From RPQJ01 sp963762315 (lineage in GTDB: Bacteria > Pseudomonadota > Gammaproteobacteria > Steroidobacterales > Steroidobacteraceae), in assembly GCA_963762315.1 (NCBI GenBank), contig CAVXKO010000003.1, positions 1 through 64,000 on the forward strand: a DNA stretch of 64,000 nucleotides, given 5' to 3'. The notes under the pieces were generated by a model. The model had not been told where the DNA came from, searched no databases, and saw only the letters and a program-made list of their open reading frames with translations. Below, in pieces: positions 8,768 through 20,467 of this stretch. Both the position numbers and the translations under genes were made by a program. The stretch's first letter is position 1. Each line of letters begins with the position of its first letter.

Positions 8768-10039
8768 TCAATGACGAGTCGAGCTGACCGTCTGGGCGCT
8801 CGCGGCCAGCGGCAGCGTGAACCAGAATCGGCTGCCGCGCCCGGCCCGGCTGGTCACGCCGATCGAGCCGGCCATCGCGTCGATGACGGCACGACAGATC
8901 GAAAGCCCCAGCCCCATGCCTCGGCGCAACACGCGTTGTTGATCTCCAGGCGGCCCGAATGCATGGAACAGCGTCGCCTGCCGGTCTCGCGGAATGCCGA
9001 TGCCCGTGTCCTGTACCTCGACGAGCACCATGGCTCCGGCGACGACTCGCGCGCGCACCTGCACGTATCCACGGTCCGTGAACCGGATGGCGTTCGTGAG
9101 CAGTTCGCGGACGACCTGAGCCAGTCTTGCACGGTCTGCGAAGACCACGAGGTCCTCGTCGCAGCTGACGGCGCGCAGGCTTAGGCCCCGCTCGCAGGCC
9201 CGCGCTTCCATGGCCTCGCACTGCTCCTCGAGGACATGGCGCAGATTCACCGACGTGCCGCAGATGTCGAGGGTATTCGTCTCGATGCGGTTGACGTCGA
9301 GGAGGCGCTCGACGCTCTCCGACAGTTGCTGGGTGGACTGCCGGATGAGTTCCAGCTGCTCGCGCATCGGCGCCGACGACGCATCCGTGGTCGCGTTGAG
9401 CATTCGCGCGCACGAGTCGATCACGACCTTCAGCGGACTGCGAAGCTCGTCGCCCACGCGAGCCAGCAGCACGTTCTTGGCGCGGTTTCCCTGCTCCGAG
9501 GCGTCGGCCGCGTCGATCAGCTTGCGTGTCTGCAGTCCGACCAGCGTCTCGAGTTCGTCCTGGTTGCGGCGCAATGCGGTCTCGAGGTCCCGCCGCAACT
9601 GCTCGTTGGCCTTGCGGTCGCTAATCTCGAGGTGGATCCCGACCATGCGCAGTGGTTCGCCGCGCGGGCCTCGTTCGATGACCACGCCCCGGGACTCGAA
9701 CCACGCGTAGCTGCCGTCCTTGCGCCGGACGCGAAACTCCGCGCAGTAGAGCGGGGTCTCCCCGCGCAGATGCCGTTCGACGAGCGCCTTCATCGGCATC
9801 GCGTCGTCCGGGTGGATCCTCGCGGTCAATTCGGCGAAGTTTCCGCCGATTTCGTCCGTGTCCTCGAAGCCGAGCAGGCGCTGGTTGATTCGCGAATGAG
9901 AGGACTTCCCGTTAACGACGTCCCAGTCCCAGATGCCGATTCCGCTGCCTTCGAGCGCCAGTTCGATCGGATGGCGTAGCGCAGCAACGGAATCCGGAGT
10001 GGACGCTTCGGCCCGAGGCAACGGCAATGACTGGCCCAT
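8768..10039 (-). CDS. PAS-domain sensor histidine kinase homologue lacking the phospho-acceptor His
   Basis: A soluble 423-residue protein, no membrane segment. ATG 10039 is chosen for the GGAGG nine bases upstream. An N-terminal PAS fold (about 25-145: 'GIWDWDVVNGK', PAC-type 'EFRVRRKDGSYAWFESRG') leads through a short coiled coil to a HisKA-like dimerisation segment and a complete HATPase_c domain with N box (RELLTNAIRFTD), G1 (DTGIGIP) and G2 (GMGLGLSI). In the H box, where family members read S-H-E-L-R-T-P-L, this protein reads G-D-E-L-R-S-P-L, so the phosphorylated His is Asp197. ATP binding may persist but autophosphorylation at the usual site cannot. No response regulator is adjacent. 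Confidence 0.85.
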   Translation of the reverse strand: MGQSLPLPRAEASTPDSVAALRHPIELALEGSGIGIWDWDVVNGKSSHSRINQRLLGFEDTDEIGGNFAELTARIHPDDAMPMKALVERHLRGETPLYCAEFRVRRKDGSYAWFESRGVVIERGPRGEPLRMVGIHLEISDRKANEQLRRDLETALRRNQDELETLVGLQTRKLIDAADASEQGNRAKNVLLARVGDELRSPLKVVIDSCARMLNATTDASSAPMREQLELIRQSTQQLSESVERLLDVNRIETNTLDICGTSVNLRHVLEEQCEAMEARACERGLSLRAVSCDEDLVVFADRARLAQVVRELLTNAIRFTDRGYVQVRARVVAGAMVLVEVQDTGIGIPRDRQATLFHAFGPPGDQQRVLRRGMGLGLSICRAVIDAMAGSIGVTSRAGRGSRFWFTLPLAASAQTVSSTRH

Positions 10040-10090
10040 GTGGCACTTCCTCCCGATGGGCACACTGCCTCAGGCATGGGTCGATCTCAA

Positions 10091-10379
10091 TCAGGACCCG
10101 CCGCAACCGTCGCGCATTTCCCCGAGGAGCTGCCGGATGATTTCCTGCGCCACCGTGAACAGCATGGGGCTCTCGACGACGACGCGAACGCGCAGTCGTA
10201 GACTCAAAAGAGGACCCGTACCGCGTGCGAATCGAGGTCGAGGCTGCATGCGTCACGCAGATAGCCCAGAATCGTCTCGCCCACGTCACCAGGCGAGAAG
10301 TCGCGTTCCCCGGCGTCATCCTGCCGTCGGCCGTGATTTCCATGACGGGGCCGCTGGCTTTCGACGTACGATCAGTCAT
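10091..10379 (-). pseudogene. Small unrecognised gene with two frameshifts
   Basis: Three consecutive frames on the minus strand read as plausible protein: first 'MTDRTSKASGPVMEITADGR', then 'GERDFSPGDVGETILGYLRD', then 'VESPMLFTVAQEIIRQLLGE' to a TGA at 10091. They join after one base change near 10318 and one added T in the TTTT run (AAAA at 10206-10209 on the plus strand). The restored product is about 95 residues. I recognise no family. It lies between the sensor kinase (same strand, downstream) and the divergent serine hydrolase, whose ATG overlaps its first ATG. Confidence 0.4.
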
Positions 10380-11745
10380 GCACGCCCGGACTCTCGTTGT
10401 CATCGGTTGCCTCCTGGCCGGGCTGGCGCACGCGGACGCGATCGACGACTACATCGCGAAGCAGATGCAGCGACAGCAGATCCCCGGCCTGTCGCTGGCC
10501 GTGGTCCAGGACGGACGCACACTCAAGCTGCAGGGCTACGGCTTTGCCGACCTGGAACTCAAGGCCGCCGTAACGCCCGACACGGTCTTCGAGATCGGGT
10601 CCATGACCAAGCAGTTCGTTGCGGTCGCGATCATGACCCTGGTCGAGCAGGGCAAGGTCGGCTTGGACGATTCGCCGGCGAAGTACCTGCCCGATCTGCC
10701 TTCCGCCTGGCGCGCCGTGACGATTCGCCAGCTGCTTACCCACACGTCGGGGATTCCGGATTTCGAGGAAGTCCTCGGCTACGGTGCTTACAGGATTCCG
10801 ACCACCGCGGAGCAGTTGATCGCAAAGGTGGCGGACCGGCCGATGGATTTTCCGCCGGGCACCGGCTGGCATTACAGCAATACGGGCTACTACCTGCTGG
10901 GCCTCATCGTCGAGAAAGCCAGCGGCGAACCCTATGTGACCGTGATCGAGAAGCGCATTCTCGGACCGGCCGGGATGACGCGAACGCGCAGCAGCACGCC
11001 GGCAGAAATCATTGCAGGCCGCGCATCCGGTTACGCGCTCGAAGGCGGACGCGTCGAGAACCGCGATCCGGTTCAGCCAACGGCGGTTGGCGGCGCAGGC
11101 GATCTCGTGTCGACGGTCGGTGACCTGGTCCGATGGAATTCTTTTCTCGACGCACACTCGGTTCTTTCGAACGAAAGCTACGCCAAGATCTGGACGGACC
11201 AGCCGCTCGCGGATGGCTCACTGAGTGGCTATGGATTCGGATGGTTCGTGACGCCGGTCCGCGGCCATCGGGCACAAGAGCACTCGGGCGGAACGGCCGG
11301 GTTCAGCTCGGACATCCTGAGACTGCCCGACGATCGCGTGACAGTGATCGTGCTGACCAACACCTACAGCGCAAATCCGGTCGCGATCGCGAGTCACATC
11401 GCGCGGCTCCTCGTGCCGAGTCTCGTGTACGCAAAGGTTGCGGACGAGCGCCCCGCAGTTTCGAAAAGCATCTTCGATTACTACGCACACCGCCTCGACC
11501 CGGAGGTCTACGGCAAGAACCTGAGTCCGGAATTTCTCGAAACGGTCCGGCCCCGGTGGTCGAAGGGCCACGACTTCTTCCGCTCACTCGGTCCTCCGCT
11601 CCGCATCGAGCAAGTCGAGCGGGATTCCGGCGATGCGGCGGATTCATTCCGCTACCGCGTGCGATATGCGCAGACGTCGCTGATCGTCGACGCGACGATC
11701 GACGAAGACGGCCGCATAACGAATCTTTCGGGGGCCGAGGAGTAG
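10378..11745 (+). CDS. Exported serine hydrolase, beta-lactamase/class C (PBP4*-like) family
   Basis: A 455-residue protein starting with a signal peptide (HARTLVVIGCLLAGLAHA), so periplasmic. The three active-site elements of the beta-lactamase/DD-peptidase fold are present: Ser75-Met-Thr-Lys78 in 'GSMTKQF', Tyr-Ser-Asn in 'WHYSNTGYY', and His-Ser-Gly in 'EHSGGTAG'. The last about 90 residues form an added beta-rich domain. Members of this family act as peptidases, esterases or amidases; true beta-lactam resistance cannot be inferred. Confidence 0.85.
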   Translation: MHARTLVVIGCLLAGLAHADAIDDYIAKQMQRQQIPGLSLAVVQDGRTLKLQGYGFADLELKAAVTPDTVFEIGSMTKQFVAVAIMTLVEQGKVGLDDSPAKYLPDLPSAWRAVTIRQLLTHTSGIPDFEEVLGYGAYRIPTTAEQLIAKVADRPMDFPPGTGWHYSNTGYYLLGLIVEKASGEPYVTVIEKRILGPAGMTRTRSSTPAEIIAGRASGYALEGGRVENRDPVQPTAVGGAGDLVSTVGDLVRWNSFLDAHSVLSNESYAKIWTDQPLADGSLSGYGFGWFVTPVRGHRAQEHSGGTAGFSSDILRLPDDRVTVIVLTNTYSANPVAIASHIARLLVPSLVYAKVADERPAVSKSIFDYYAHRLDPEVYGKNLSPEFLETVRPRWSKGHDFFRSLGPPLRIEQVERDSGDAADSFRYRVRYAQTSLIVDATIDEDGRITNLSGAEE

Positions 11746-11850
11746 CGGCGGGCGCGTCCTAGCGATATCTACGCATGCCACGCTTTCGGGGCGGCGCGAC
11801 ACTGCGTGTGGGAGGTCGATCGACCGGGTTGAGCCGGGGTGGAGACCACC

Positions 11851-12636
11851 ATGCAAGGACAGCTGCTCTTCGTGATTGCCGCCGTTGCACTGAGCGCCTG
11901 CGGCGACACCTCAGTCCCGGTCAGTGAAAACGGCTACACCGACAGCTGCAGCCCGGGCGGGATCTGGCGCGCCGCCGACGGGACCGTCGCCTTGATCGAC
12001 GAATCTCCCCGTATGCATCTCGTGCAGAGCGATGGAACCCAGTTCGTCGGCGACGTCACCGGCTATACGATCAACAACCGCGAGTGCTACTTCGACCGCG
12101 AAAAATCAGAGCTGCACGTCGTCCTGCCGTTGGGTGCGGCGTTGCCCGATGGCTCGCACAGTGGAGCCGGCAAGGCCGATGCCAGCTGGGTGAAGCGTAC
12201 TGGCGAGCTGCAGCTGACCGCCAACCTCAAGACGTCCGCGAGCGGCACGGTCCCGGTAGCCTTCCGGGGCAGCTACGACTCACTGCACGGCAGTGGCTCC
12301 TCGAGGGCCGCCATTGCCGGTTCATATCGATCCACGACGAACCCCGCCGCCGAGGTCATGACCATTGATGCAGTCGGGCAGATGTTCAGCCAGAACGCCA
12401 CAACGGGTTGCATCGTCAATGGCTCAATCGATCCAGTCGATAGCCGATTCGACGTGTATCGCGTCAACCTGAGCTACAGCGCCTGCCTGGGCCCGCTGGC
12501 GCTGCTGAACGGACTGCCGGTCAAGGGGCTCGCGACCTACGACGGCAGCAAGAATCCTGCGGAACTCTTCCTCGTACTGGACGCCGTCGGCAGCGCGCAG
12601 CACTACTCGATTGTCCTGGTCGAGCGCCGCACGTAG
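11851..12636 (+). CDS. Hypothetical lipoprotein
   Basis: About 261 residues starting at ATG 11851, with GTGGAG upstream (an in-frame GTG at 11839 is less likely). A short signal ends in a lipobox (ALSAC), so the product should be lipid-anchored. The mature part is beta-rich, with Cys residues spaced through it and 'GTYR/GSYRST' strands as in small-ligand or inhibitor-type beta barrels. I recognise no family. It converges on the molybdopterin oxidoreductase gene. Confidence 0.7.
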   Translation: MQGQLLFVIAAVALSACGDTSVPVSENGYTDSCSPGGIWRAADGTVALIDESPRMHLVQSDGTQFVGDVTGYTINNRECYFDREKSELHVVLPLGAALPDGSHSGAGKADASWVKRTGELQLTANLKTSASGTVPVAFRGSYDSLHGSGSSRAAIAGSYRSTTNPAAEVMTIDAVGQMFSQNATTGCIVNGSIDPVDSRFDVYRVNLSYSACLGPLALLNGLPVKGLATYDGSKNPAELFLVLDAVGSAQHYSIVLVERRT

Positions 12637-12646
12637 GCGCCCGTGC

Positions 12647-12671
12647 CGCAGGACGGTCCGGCGTCCTTGCG
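12647..12671. terminator. Candidate hairpin terminator between convergent genes
   Basis: CGCAGGACG (12647-12655) and CGTCCTTGCG (12662-12671) can pair with one bulged base and a 6-base loop, in the 39-base gap between two convergent stop codons. No T-run. Confidence 0.4.
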
Positions 12672-12675
12672 ATGC

Positions 12676-15018
<2,343 letters not shown>

Positions 15019-15369
15019 CCGCGGTCTCCGTCGAGTTGCCAGGCGAAGGGCTGGTTCGCAGGATATCGAACGTTGGTCATCGACACGGAGCTGCATCGCA
15101 CGTCCGGGCGATTCGCAGCGGACAGGCCGTCATCGAATTTCAGGTCCGCTTCGTCTAGAATGAGTCTAGTGGGGCATTCCCTGGGCGAGTGCCGCTTGGC
15201 CGCCGTGCTTTCGTGTTGGGCCTGTCGCAGGCTCCTCGACGTGGGGCGCTATATCTGCGCATGCCACTCCGGCGGCTGGCCGAGTACGATTTGTACATTG
15301 GCTGGCGGAAATCCTTGCGAAAGGGATTGATGCAAGTTTGGTTTTCTTAAGTAACAAGGAGTGAGCTGG
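15019..15369. other. Intergenic region between divergent molybdoenzyme and OmpA-family genes
   Basis: No gene is supported here. It must carry two divergent promoters. Visible elements are TCTAGA/TCTAGT direct copies (15154 and 15165) and an inverted GTAC-5 bp-GTAC dyad (15284-15296). A good ribosome-binding site (AAGGAG, 15355-15360) precedes the OmpA-family start. I could not assign promoter boxes with confidence. Confidence 0.5.
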
Positions 15370-16621
15370 ATGAGACACACACTTACATTGATCGCTGCGG
15401 CCGTGATGGTCGCGACGTCCGCCACGGCGGCGGAACGCAGTGGGTTCTATATCGGCGGCGACGTTGGCCAGGCCAACTGGAGCGTCAGCCCAGTCGGATG
15501 CCAATGCCTTTTCTGCCGTCATTGCCGATGGCCTGTTCAACTTCGTGACGATTACCCCGGACAAGGGCAAGCTCAGCGACACGGACATGACGTACAGCCT
15601 GTTCGTAGGTTACCAGTTCGTGCCGTGGCTGGCCGTCGAAGCGGGCTACATGGATCTCGGCAAAGAGGAGATCAGGGCGACCGGTACGTACACATATAAC
15701 GTGAACCCGAATACCGTCCCGCCACCCCCAACCGGCGGAACGTATCGCAGCGACCTGAATTTCGAGAGCAGCGGTTGGGCCGCTGTCGTTGCTCCCCATG
15801 CTGCCGATCGGTGACTCCTGGAACCTCTACGGTCGCCTCGGCTATTACATGGGCGACAACAAGCTCAGTGGCAGCTTCTCGGCGCAGGACAACCGGCTCG
15901 GGGTTCCGATCCGGGTCGCACCTACGAGGATAAAGGCAACATTTCTGATAACAGCGGCTCGTTCCTGTGGGGCGTGGGTGCCAGCTACACTTGGAATCAG
16001 CGCGTGTCCATGCGTCTCGAGTACGACAACGTCGCGGACGTCGCCGAGACCGGCAACGACAAGACCGACGTCGAGCGCTTCACGCTGGGCTTCGTCTATC
16101 GGTTCGGTGAGGTCGAGGAGGCGATGCCGGTAGCGGCGGCCGCCCCGGTCGCTGCGGTGGCCGCTGCGCCGACGAAGTGCGCGGATGCGGACAACGACGG
16201 CGTGTGCGACACGGCCGACCGTTGCCCGAACACCCCGGCGGGCGACCGCGTGGGTCCGAAAGGCTGCTCGTGCGACGTGACGATCCGGACGCATTTCGCG
16301 TTCGACTCGGCGGAACTGACGGCTGAGGACAAGGCCGAGCTCGACCGCATTGCGGCGCGGCTGACGGAGCTGGAGTTCGTCGGTGGTACCGCCACCGGCC
16401 ACACCGACAGCGTCGGCGACGAGGCCTACAACCAGAAGCTGTCCGAGCGTCGTGCCCAGGCGGTGGTGGATTACCTTGCCGCCAAGGGCGTGGCCCCGGG
16501 CCGCATCACGGCGATCGGCATGGGTGAGACCAAGCCGCTGGCCGACAATGCGACCGAAGAGGGTCGTGCGGAGAACCGTCGCGTGACGATCCGTCGCACG
16601 GACTGCGGTCCGGCGAACTGA
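15370..16621 (+). pseudogene. OmpA-family outer-membrane protein, disrupted by three frameshifts
   Basis: Signal peptide (RHTLTLIAAAVMVATSATA) and beta-barrel strands (SGFYIGGDVGQANW, YSLFVGYQFVPWLAVEAGYMDL, WNLYGRLGYYMG, YTWNQRVSMRLEYDNV) are followed by an Ala-rich hinge, a Cys/Asp-rich thrombospondin-3-like segment (DADNDGVCDTADRCPNTPAGD) and a complete OmpA peptidoglycan-binding domain ('FAFDSAELT ... GHTDSVGDEAYNQKLSERRA'). The segments lie in different frames with shifts near 15490, 15790 and 15900. All segments stay conserved, so sequencing error is as likely as decay. Intact, it would tether the outer membrane to peptidoglycan. A strong terminator follows. Confidence 0.85.
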
Positions 16622-16651
16622 TCCCGGCACTGCTTCCCGCATAGGGAACGA

Positions 16652-16683
16652 GGCCGGCGGGCGCAAGCCCGCCGGCCTTTTTT
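16652..16683 (+). terminator. Rho-independent terminator of the OmpA-family gene
   Basis: A perfect 11-bp GC-rich stem (GGCCGGCGGGC with GCCCGCCGGCC), GCAA tetraloop and TTTTTT tail, 30 bases after the OmpA-family stop. The best intrinsic terminator in the window. Confidence 0.93.
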
Positions 16684-16717
16684 CATGCCGGAACGTTGAG
16701 TCTTTCGACGCGCACGC

Positions 16718-17245
16718 TCACTTCAACCGCTTGACCCGCCATCCACGGTCGTTCGAACTGAGCCAGTACGAGCCGAGCACGCCGCGCTTGATGCTCACCG
16801 CGTCGCCCGCTTTCAGCCGAACGGTCACGTCCGTATCGACCTGCCGCCAGACCTGGCCGTTGTCGAGATCGATCAGGACGCGGCCGTTGGAAATGTTGCG
16901 GATGCCCGAGACCTTGGCTTCGAGCGACTCCAGTGATCCGGATGCCGAAACCTCCGAGACCTTCGCGTCCGCCTGCGCCGGTGACAGCCCGAAACGCTGT
17001 TCCGGCGTCAGCACAGGCGCCACAGCGGCTGCCGGCGCAACGGCTGCCGCACCTGCGGTCGCAACCACGGCACCCGGCACGAGCTTCGCCATCTCGCGGT
17101 CATAGCACGCGTACCGCTCGCTGTCGGCCTTGATCGCGGCGCACGCCCGCAGGCTGTCCGGGACCGTTTGATCCGCGGCCGCGCAGGTTATCGCCCAGAA
17201 AGCTGCGACGGCGCACCCCATGAACTTCCACTGAACTTGAGTCAT
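16718..17245 (-). CDS. Hypothetical exported protein
   Basis: About 175 residues from ATG 17245, with a signal peptide (WKFMGCAVAAFWAITCAAA). The mature N-terminus has a Cys-bearing helix pair (SLRACAAIKADSERYACYDREM), a pattern seen in many short proteobacterial exported proteins, followed by an Ala/Val/Pro linker. The C-terminal beta domain reads 'GRVLIDLDNGQVWRQVDTDVTVRLKAGDAVSIKRG', then a basic end. This resembles conserved hypothetical proteins of gammaproteobacteria; function unknown. Confidence 0.75.
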   Translation of the reverse strand: MTQVQWKFMGCAVAAFWAITCAAADQTVPDSLRACAAIKADSERYACYDREMAKLVPGAVVATAGAAAVAPAAAVAPVLTPEQRFGLSPAQADAKVSEVSASGSLESLEAKVSGIRNISNGRVLIDLDNGQVWRQVDTDVTVRLKAGDAVSIKRGVLGSYWLSSNDRGWRVKRLK

Positions 17246-17403
17246 CTTGTGTCCCACCCGTGAAGCCGGCTCTTGTGCCGCGGCAATCTTAAGGGATTCG
17301 CAGCGGTCGAGCGCCGGTGTTGTCAACGGTTGCGGGCCTGCGTACCGTGCCGCTCGAGGCCGATGGATTGAACGCCGGGCTGCCGGATACGGAGGGCTGA
17401 CGC

Positions 17404-17778
17404 ATGCAGAAACTCGTGGCGGCTATGCTGGTCATCGTGGGCATCATCCATCTGTTGCCGCTCTCGGGCATCCTCGGCGCCGAGCGCCTGACGAGCCTGT
17501 ATGGGTTGAGCTTCGAGGAGGCGAACATCGCCATCCTCATGCGTCACCGCGCGGTCCTGTTCGGCCTGCTCGGCCTGTTCTTCATCATTGCGGCATTCCG
17601 TCCGCCGCTGCAGCCGCTCGCGTTCGTCGCCGGTTTCGCGAGCGTCGCGTCCTTCCTCGCCCTCGCATACTCGGTCGGCGGCTACAACGCTGGAGTTGCC
17701 CGCGTGGTCGTTGCGGATTGGGTGGCGCTCGGGTGTCTCGTCGTGGGCGCCGGGGCGTGGCTCGTCGCGGCGCGCTGA
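17404..17778 (+). CDS. Small four-helix inner-membrane protein
   Basis: A 124-residue protein that is almost entirely four hydrophobic segments (about 5-25, 45-65, 70-90, 100-122) with short loops. It resembles small conserved membrane proteins often auto-annotated as phosphopantetheine adenylyltransferase, a label the sequence does not support. It precedes the EamA transporter by 6 bases and is probably co-transcribed. Confidence 0.7.
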   Translation: MQKLVAAMLVIVGIIHLLPLSGILGAERLTSLYGLSFEEANIAILMRHRAVLFGLLGLFFIIAAFRPPLQPLAFVAGFASVASFLALAYSVGGYNAGVARVVVADWVALGCLVVGAGAWLVAAR

Positions 17779-17784
17779 GCGCCG

Positions 17785-18663
17785 ATGCATCGATTCAAGA
17801 ACTGGCAGCTGCTCGCGATCTGCGTGCTTACCTGGGGCACGACCTGGTATGCGATCACGTACCAGGTCGGGCGCGTGGCGCCCGAGGTCGGTGTGGCCCT
17901 GCGCTTCGCCCTGGCCGGCGCCGTGGTGCTGGCGTTGTGCGTGATGCGCCAGGAGCGATTGCGCTTCACGCCGGCGGAACATGGCCTGCTCGCGCTGCAG
18001 GGCAGCCTGATGTACGGCGTGGCATACATCTGCGTCTACCACGCCGAGAAGCATTTGTTTTCCGGGCTGGTCGCGGTGGGCTATTCGGCCTCACCACTGG
18101 TCACCGGCATCGGCGCCCGCTCGCTGTTCGGCACGCGCCTGCCCTGGCGTTTCGTCTGGGGCGGTCTGCTCGGGCTCACCGGGGTGGCGCTGATCTTCTG
18201 GCCCGAGTTCGGCAAGGCGGCGGGCAATCGCGATACGCCGCTCGGCGCGCTGTTCACGGTCGGCGCCGTGCTGCTTTCGGCGGCAGGCAGCCTCACCGCA
18301 AGCCGCAACCGCACGCACGACCTGCCGTTCTGGCCCTCGCTCGGTTTCGGCATGCTTTACGGCGCCGCCGTTTGCGTGCCGGTCGCCCTGTGGCAGGGAC
18401 AGAGTTTCGTGCCTCCCGCCGTCGCGTCGTGGTGGATCTCCTTGTTCTACCTGGCGCTGGCCGGATCGGTGCTGACGTTCGCGTGCTTCCTGACGCTGCA
18501 GGAACGCATCGGGCCGGGCCCCACCGGCACGGTGGGCGTCATGACGCCGCTGCTCGCCCTCACGGTGTCGATGGCCTTCGAGGGGTTTCATCCGGATGCG
18601 TTGACGTTCGTCGGTGCGGCCCTCGCGGTCGCCGGCAATGTCCTGATGTTGCGGCGCGCATGA
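17785..18663 (+). CDS. EamA/DMT-family transporter (RhaT-like)
   Basis: A 292-residue inner-membrane permease with ten hydrophobic segments arranged as two EamA repeats; the N-terminal hallmark 'LLAICVLTWGTTWYAI' is clear. The family exports amino acids or metabolites in the drug/metabolite-transporter superfamily; the substrate is unknown. It shares an ATGA overlap with the following methyltransferase gene. Confidence 0.88.
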   Translation: MHRFKNWQLLAICVLTWGTTWYAITYQVGRVAPEVGVALRFALAGAVVLALCVMRQERLRFTPAEHGLLALQGSLMYGVAYICVYHAEKHLFSGLVAVGYSASPLVTGIGARSLFGTRLPWRFVWGGLLGLTGVALIFWPEFGKAAGNRDTPLGALFTVGAVLLSAAGSLTASRNRTHDLPFWPSLGFGMLYGAAVCVPVALWQGQSFVPPAVASWWISLFYLALAGSVLTFACFLTLQERIGPGPTGTVGVMTPLLALTVSMAFEGFHPDALTFVGAALAVAGNVLMLRRA

Positions 18664-19851
18664 CGCTGAGCGCTCCCATGCGTCGCAGCGTCTCGCGAGC
18701 GCCCGCACACGGCGAAGGAGGCGAGGCGTCGTGTCCTCACCGTCCACCATGCCCGGGTTGCCCGCGGTACGGTGAGCCCGGCGTCGCACCTGCTGCACTG
18801 GCGACGCTCGAAGCGCTGGCGCGGCAGCATGGACTGCCCGGCGTTGCGGAGGTTTCCGGCGCGACGAGCGGGTTCCGCCTGCGCGCCCGGCTCGCCATCC
18901 GCGGCCGGTTGGGCGCACCCAAGCTGGGGCTGTTCCAGCTCGGCACGCATCGGCTGGTGAACATCCCGAACTGCAGCGTTCAGCATCCGTTGATCAATCG
19001 CGTCGCGGCGGTCGTGCGGCGGGCTCTCATCGATGCCGACGTGGCGCCGTATGCGGAAGCCGCGCACGTGGGTGTCGCACGCCATTTACAGGTGGTAGTG
19101 GAGCGTGCCTCGCAAAGTGCGCAGGTCGTGCTGGTCGCGAACAGCGCGACGGTCGAGCCGCTGATCCCGTGCTTCGACCATGATTCGCGAGCGACTCGGA
19201 AGTGAACTGCACAGCCTGTGGTTCAGCGCACACTGCGAGCGATCCAACACGATCCTCGGGCCGGCGTTCCAGAACTGGTGCGGACCGGACAGCGTGATCG
19301 AGCGCTTTGGCGGGGCCGAGGTGCACTATCCTCCGGGCGCCTTCGGCCAGAACAACCTCGACATCGCCGAACGTATCGTGGAGCACGTGCGTGCCCTGGT
19401 TCCGGAAGGTGCGCGGGTGGCCGAGTTCTATGCGGGTGTCGGCGCCATCGGCCTGTCACTGTTGTCCCGCGTCCGGGACATCCGCATGAACGAGGTGAGT
19501 GCGCATTCCCTGCAGGGGCTGGCGCTCGGGGTCGCGGGCCTCGATCCGGAAAGCCGCGCCAAGGTGAACGTCGTGCCGGGCCCTGCGGGTGAAGCAGCCT
19601 CGGCTGCGTTGGATGCGGATGTCGTGATTGCCGACCCGCCGCGCAAGGGCCTCGATCGCGACATTCTCATGCACATGGGCGCACAACCCCCGGGGCGTTT
19701 CATCTATGTCAGTTGCGGGCTCGACTCGTTCCTCACCGACACGGAACGACTGACATCGAGTGGTAAGCTGCGCCTGGGCAGCCTCACCGCATTCAACCTC
19801 ATGCCCTTCACGGAGCACGTGGAGACGGTCGCCTGCTTCGAGCGCGCGTGA
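18660..19851 (+). CDS. 23S rRNA (uracil-5-)-methyltransferase, TrmA/RlmC/RlmD family, one frameshift
   Basis: A Cys-rich N-terminus (CPHRPPCPGCPRYG) provides the [4Fe-4S] ligands typical of RlmC/RlmD; an RNA-binding central part follows, then the methyltransferase domain: 'GQNNLDIAERIVEHV', SAM-binding 'EFYAGVGAIGLSLL', 'DPPRKGLD' and the catalytic Cys in 'YVSCG'. The two halves are out of frame: '...EPLIPCFD' continues in the next frame as 'MIRERLGSELH' after removing one C near 19180. Restored length is about 396 residues, usual for the family. Translation overlaps the EamA stop. It methylates uracil C5 in RNA; which position cannot be told. Confidence 0.85.
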
Positions 19852-19890
19852 CTGCGCCGTTCGCCGACCCACTTCAGACCGGTACCCAGG

Positions 19891-20421
19891 ATGAACGCCG
19901 AAGAACTCAGGAAACTGCAGGCGCCGCTCAAGGCGCGCTACAAGGAGCATCCGCAAGCGGCGAAGCAGACCTTCCGTGCGGAGGGCGCGCTGCTGCAGGA
20001 TCGGCCGGCTTGCCGCATCGAGACCCGCTTCGGCCGGATCGATGCCGGGCTCCATCCTGCCGCGGGCGGCGACGGCACCGATGCGTGTTCGGGCGACATG
20101 CTGCTCGAATCGCTGGTCGCCTGCGCCGGGGTGACGCTCAATTCCGTCGCCACGGCCATGAGCATTCCATTCCGTTCGGCCAAGGTGATCGTCGAGGGTG
20201 ACGGCGATTTCCGCGGCACGCTCGGCACCGACAAGGAAGTGCCCGTGGGTGTCACCGACATCCGAATCCGCTTCGAGATCGACTCGGATGCCAGCGACGA
20301 ACAACTCGCGACGCTATTGAAGCTGACCGAGCGCTACTGCGTGATCTTCCAGACGCTGCGCTCGCCGCCTCGCATGGAGGCCAGCCTGGAGCGCGCGACG
20401 CCAGGCCGGGGCGAGCGTTGA
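19891..20421 (+). CDS. OsmC-family protein
   Basis: A 176-residue OsmC/Ohr-fold protein. Both conserved Cys of the family are visible, in 'LVACAGVTLNSVA' and 'LTERYCVIFQTL', consistent with thiol-dependent peroxide reduction. Length is slightly above the family norm because of an N-terminal extension (ELRKLQAPLKARYKEHPQ). Cytoplasmic. It lies just downstream of the methyltransferase and upstream of the FAD oxidase on the same strand. Confidence 0.87.
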   Translation: MNAEELRKLQAPLKARYKEHPQAAKQTFRAEGALLQDRPACRIETRFGRIDAGLHPAAGGDGTDACSGDMLLESLVACAGVTLNSVATAMSIPFRSAKVIVEGDGDFRGTLGTDKEVPVGVTDIRIRFEIDSDASDEQLATLLKLTERYCVIFQTLRSPPRMEASLERATPGRGER

Positions 20422-20467
20422 TGCGCCCTGCGATGATCGACTGGCGAACCAGCCTCCGGGAGCCCGC

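Noticed and set aside
15154..15296. TCTAGA/TCTAGT and GTAC-GTAC motifs upstream of the OmpA-family gene as a defined operator.
   Set aside because: Arms are only 4-6 bp and do not match a regulator I can name; reported only as part of the intergenic description.
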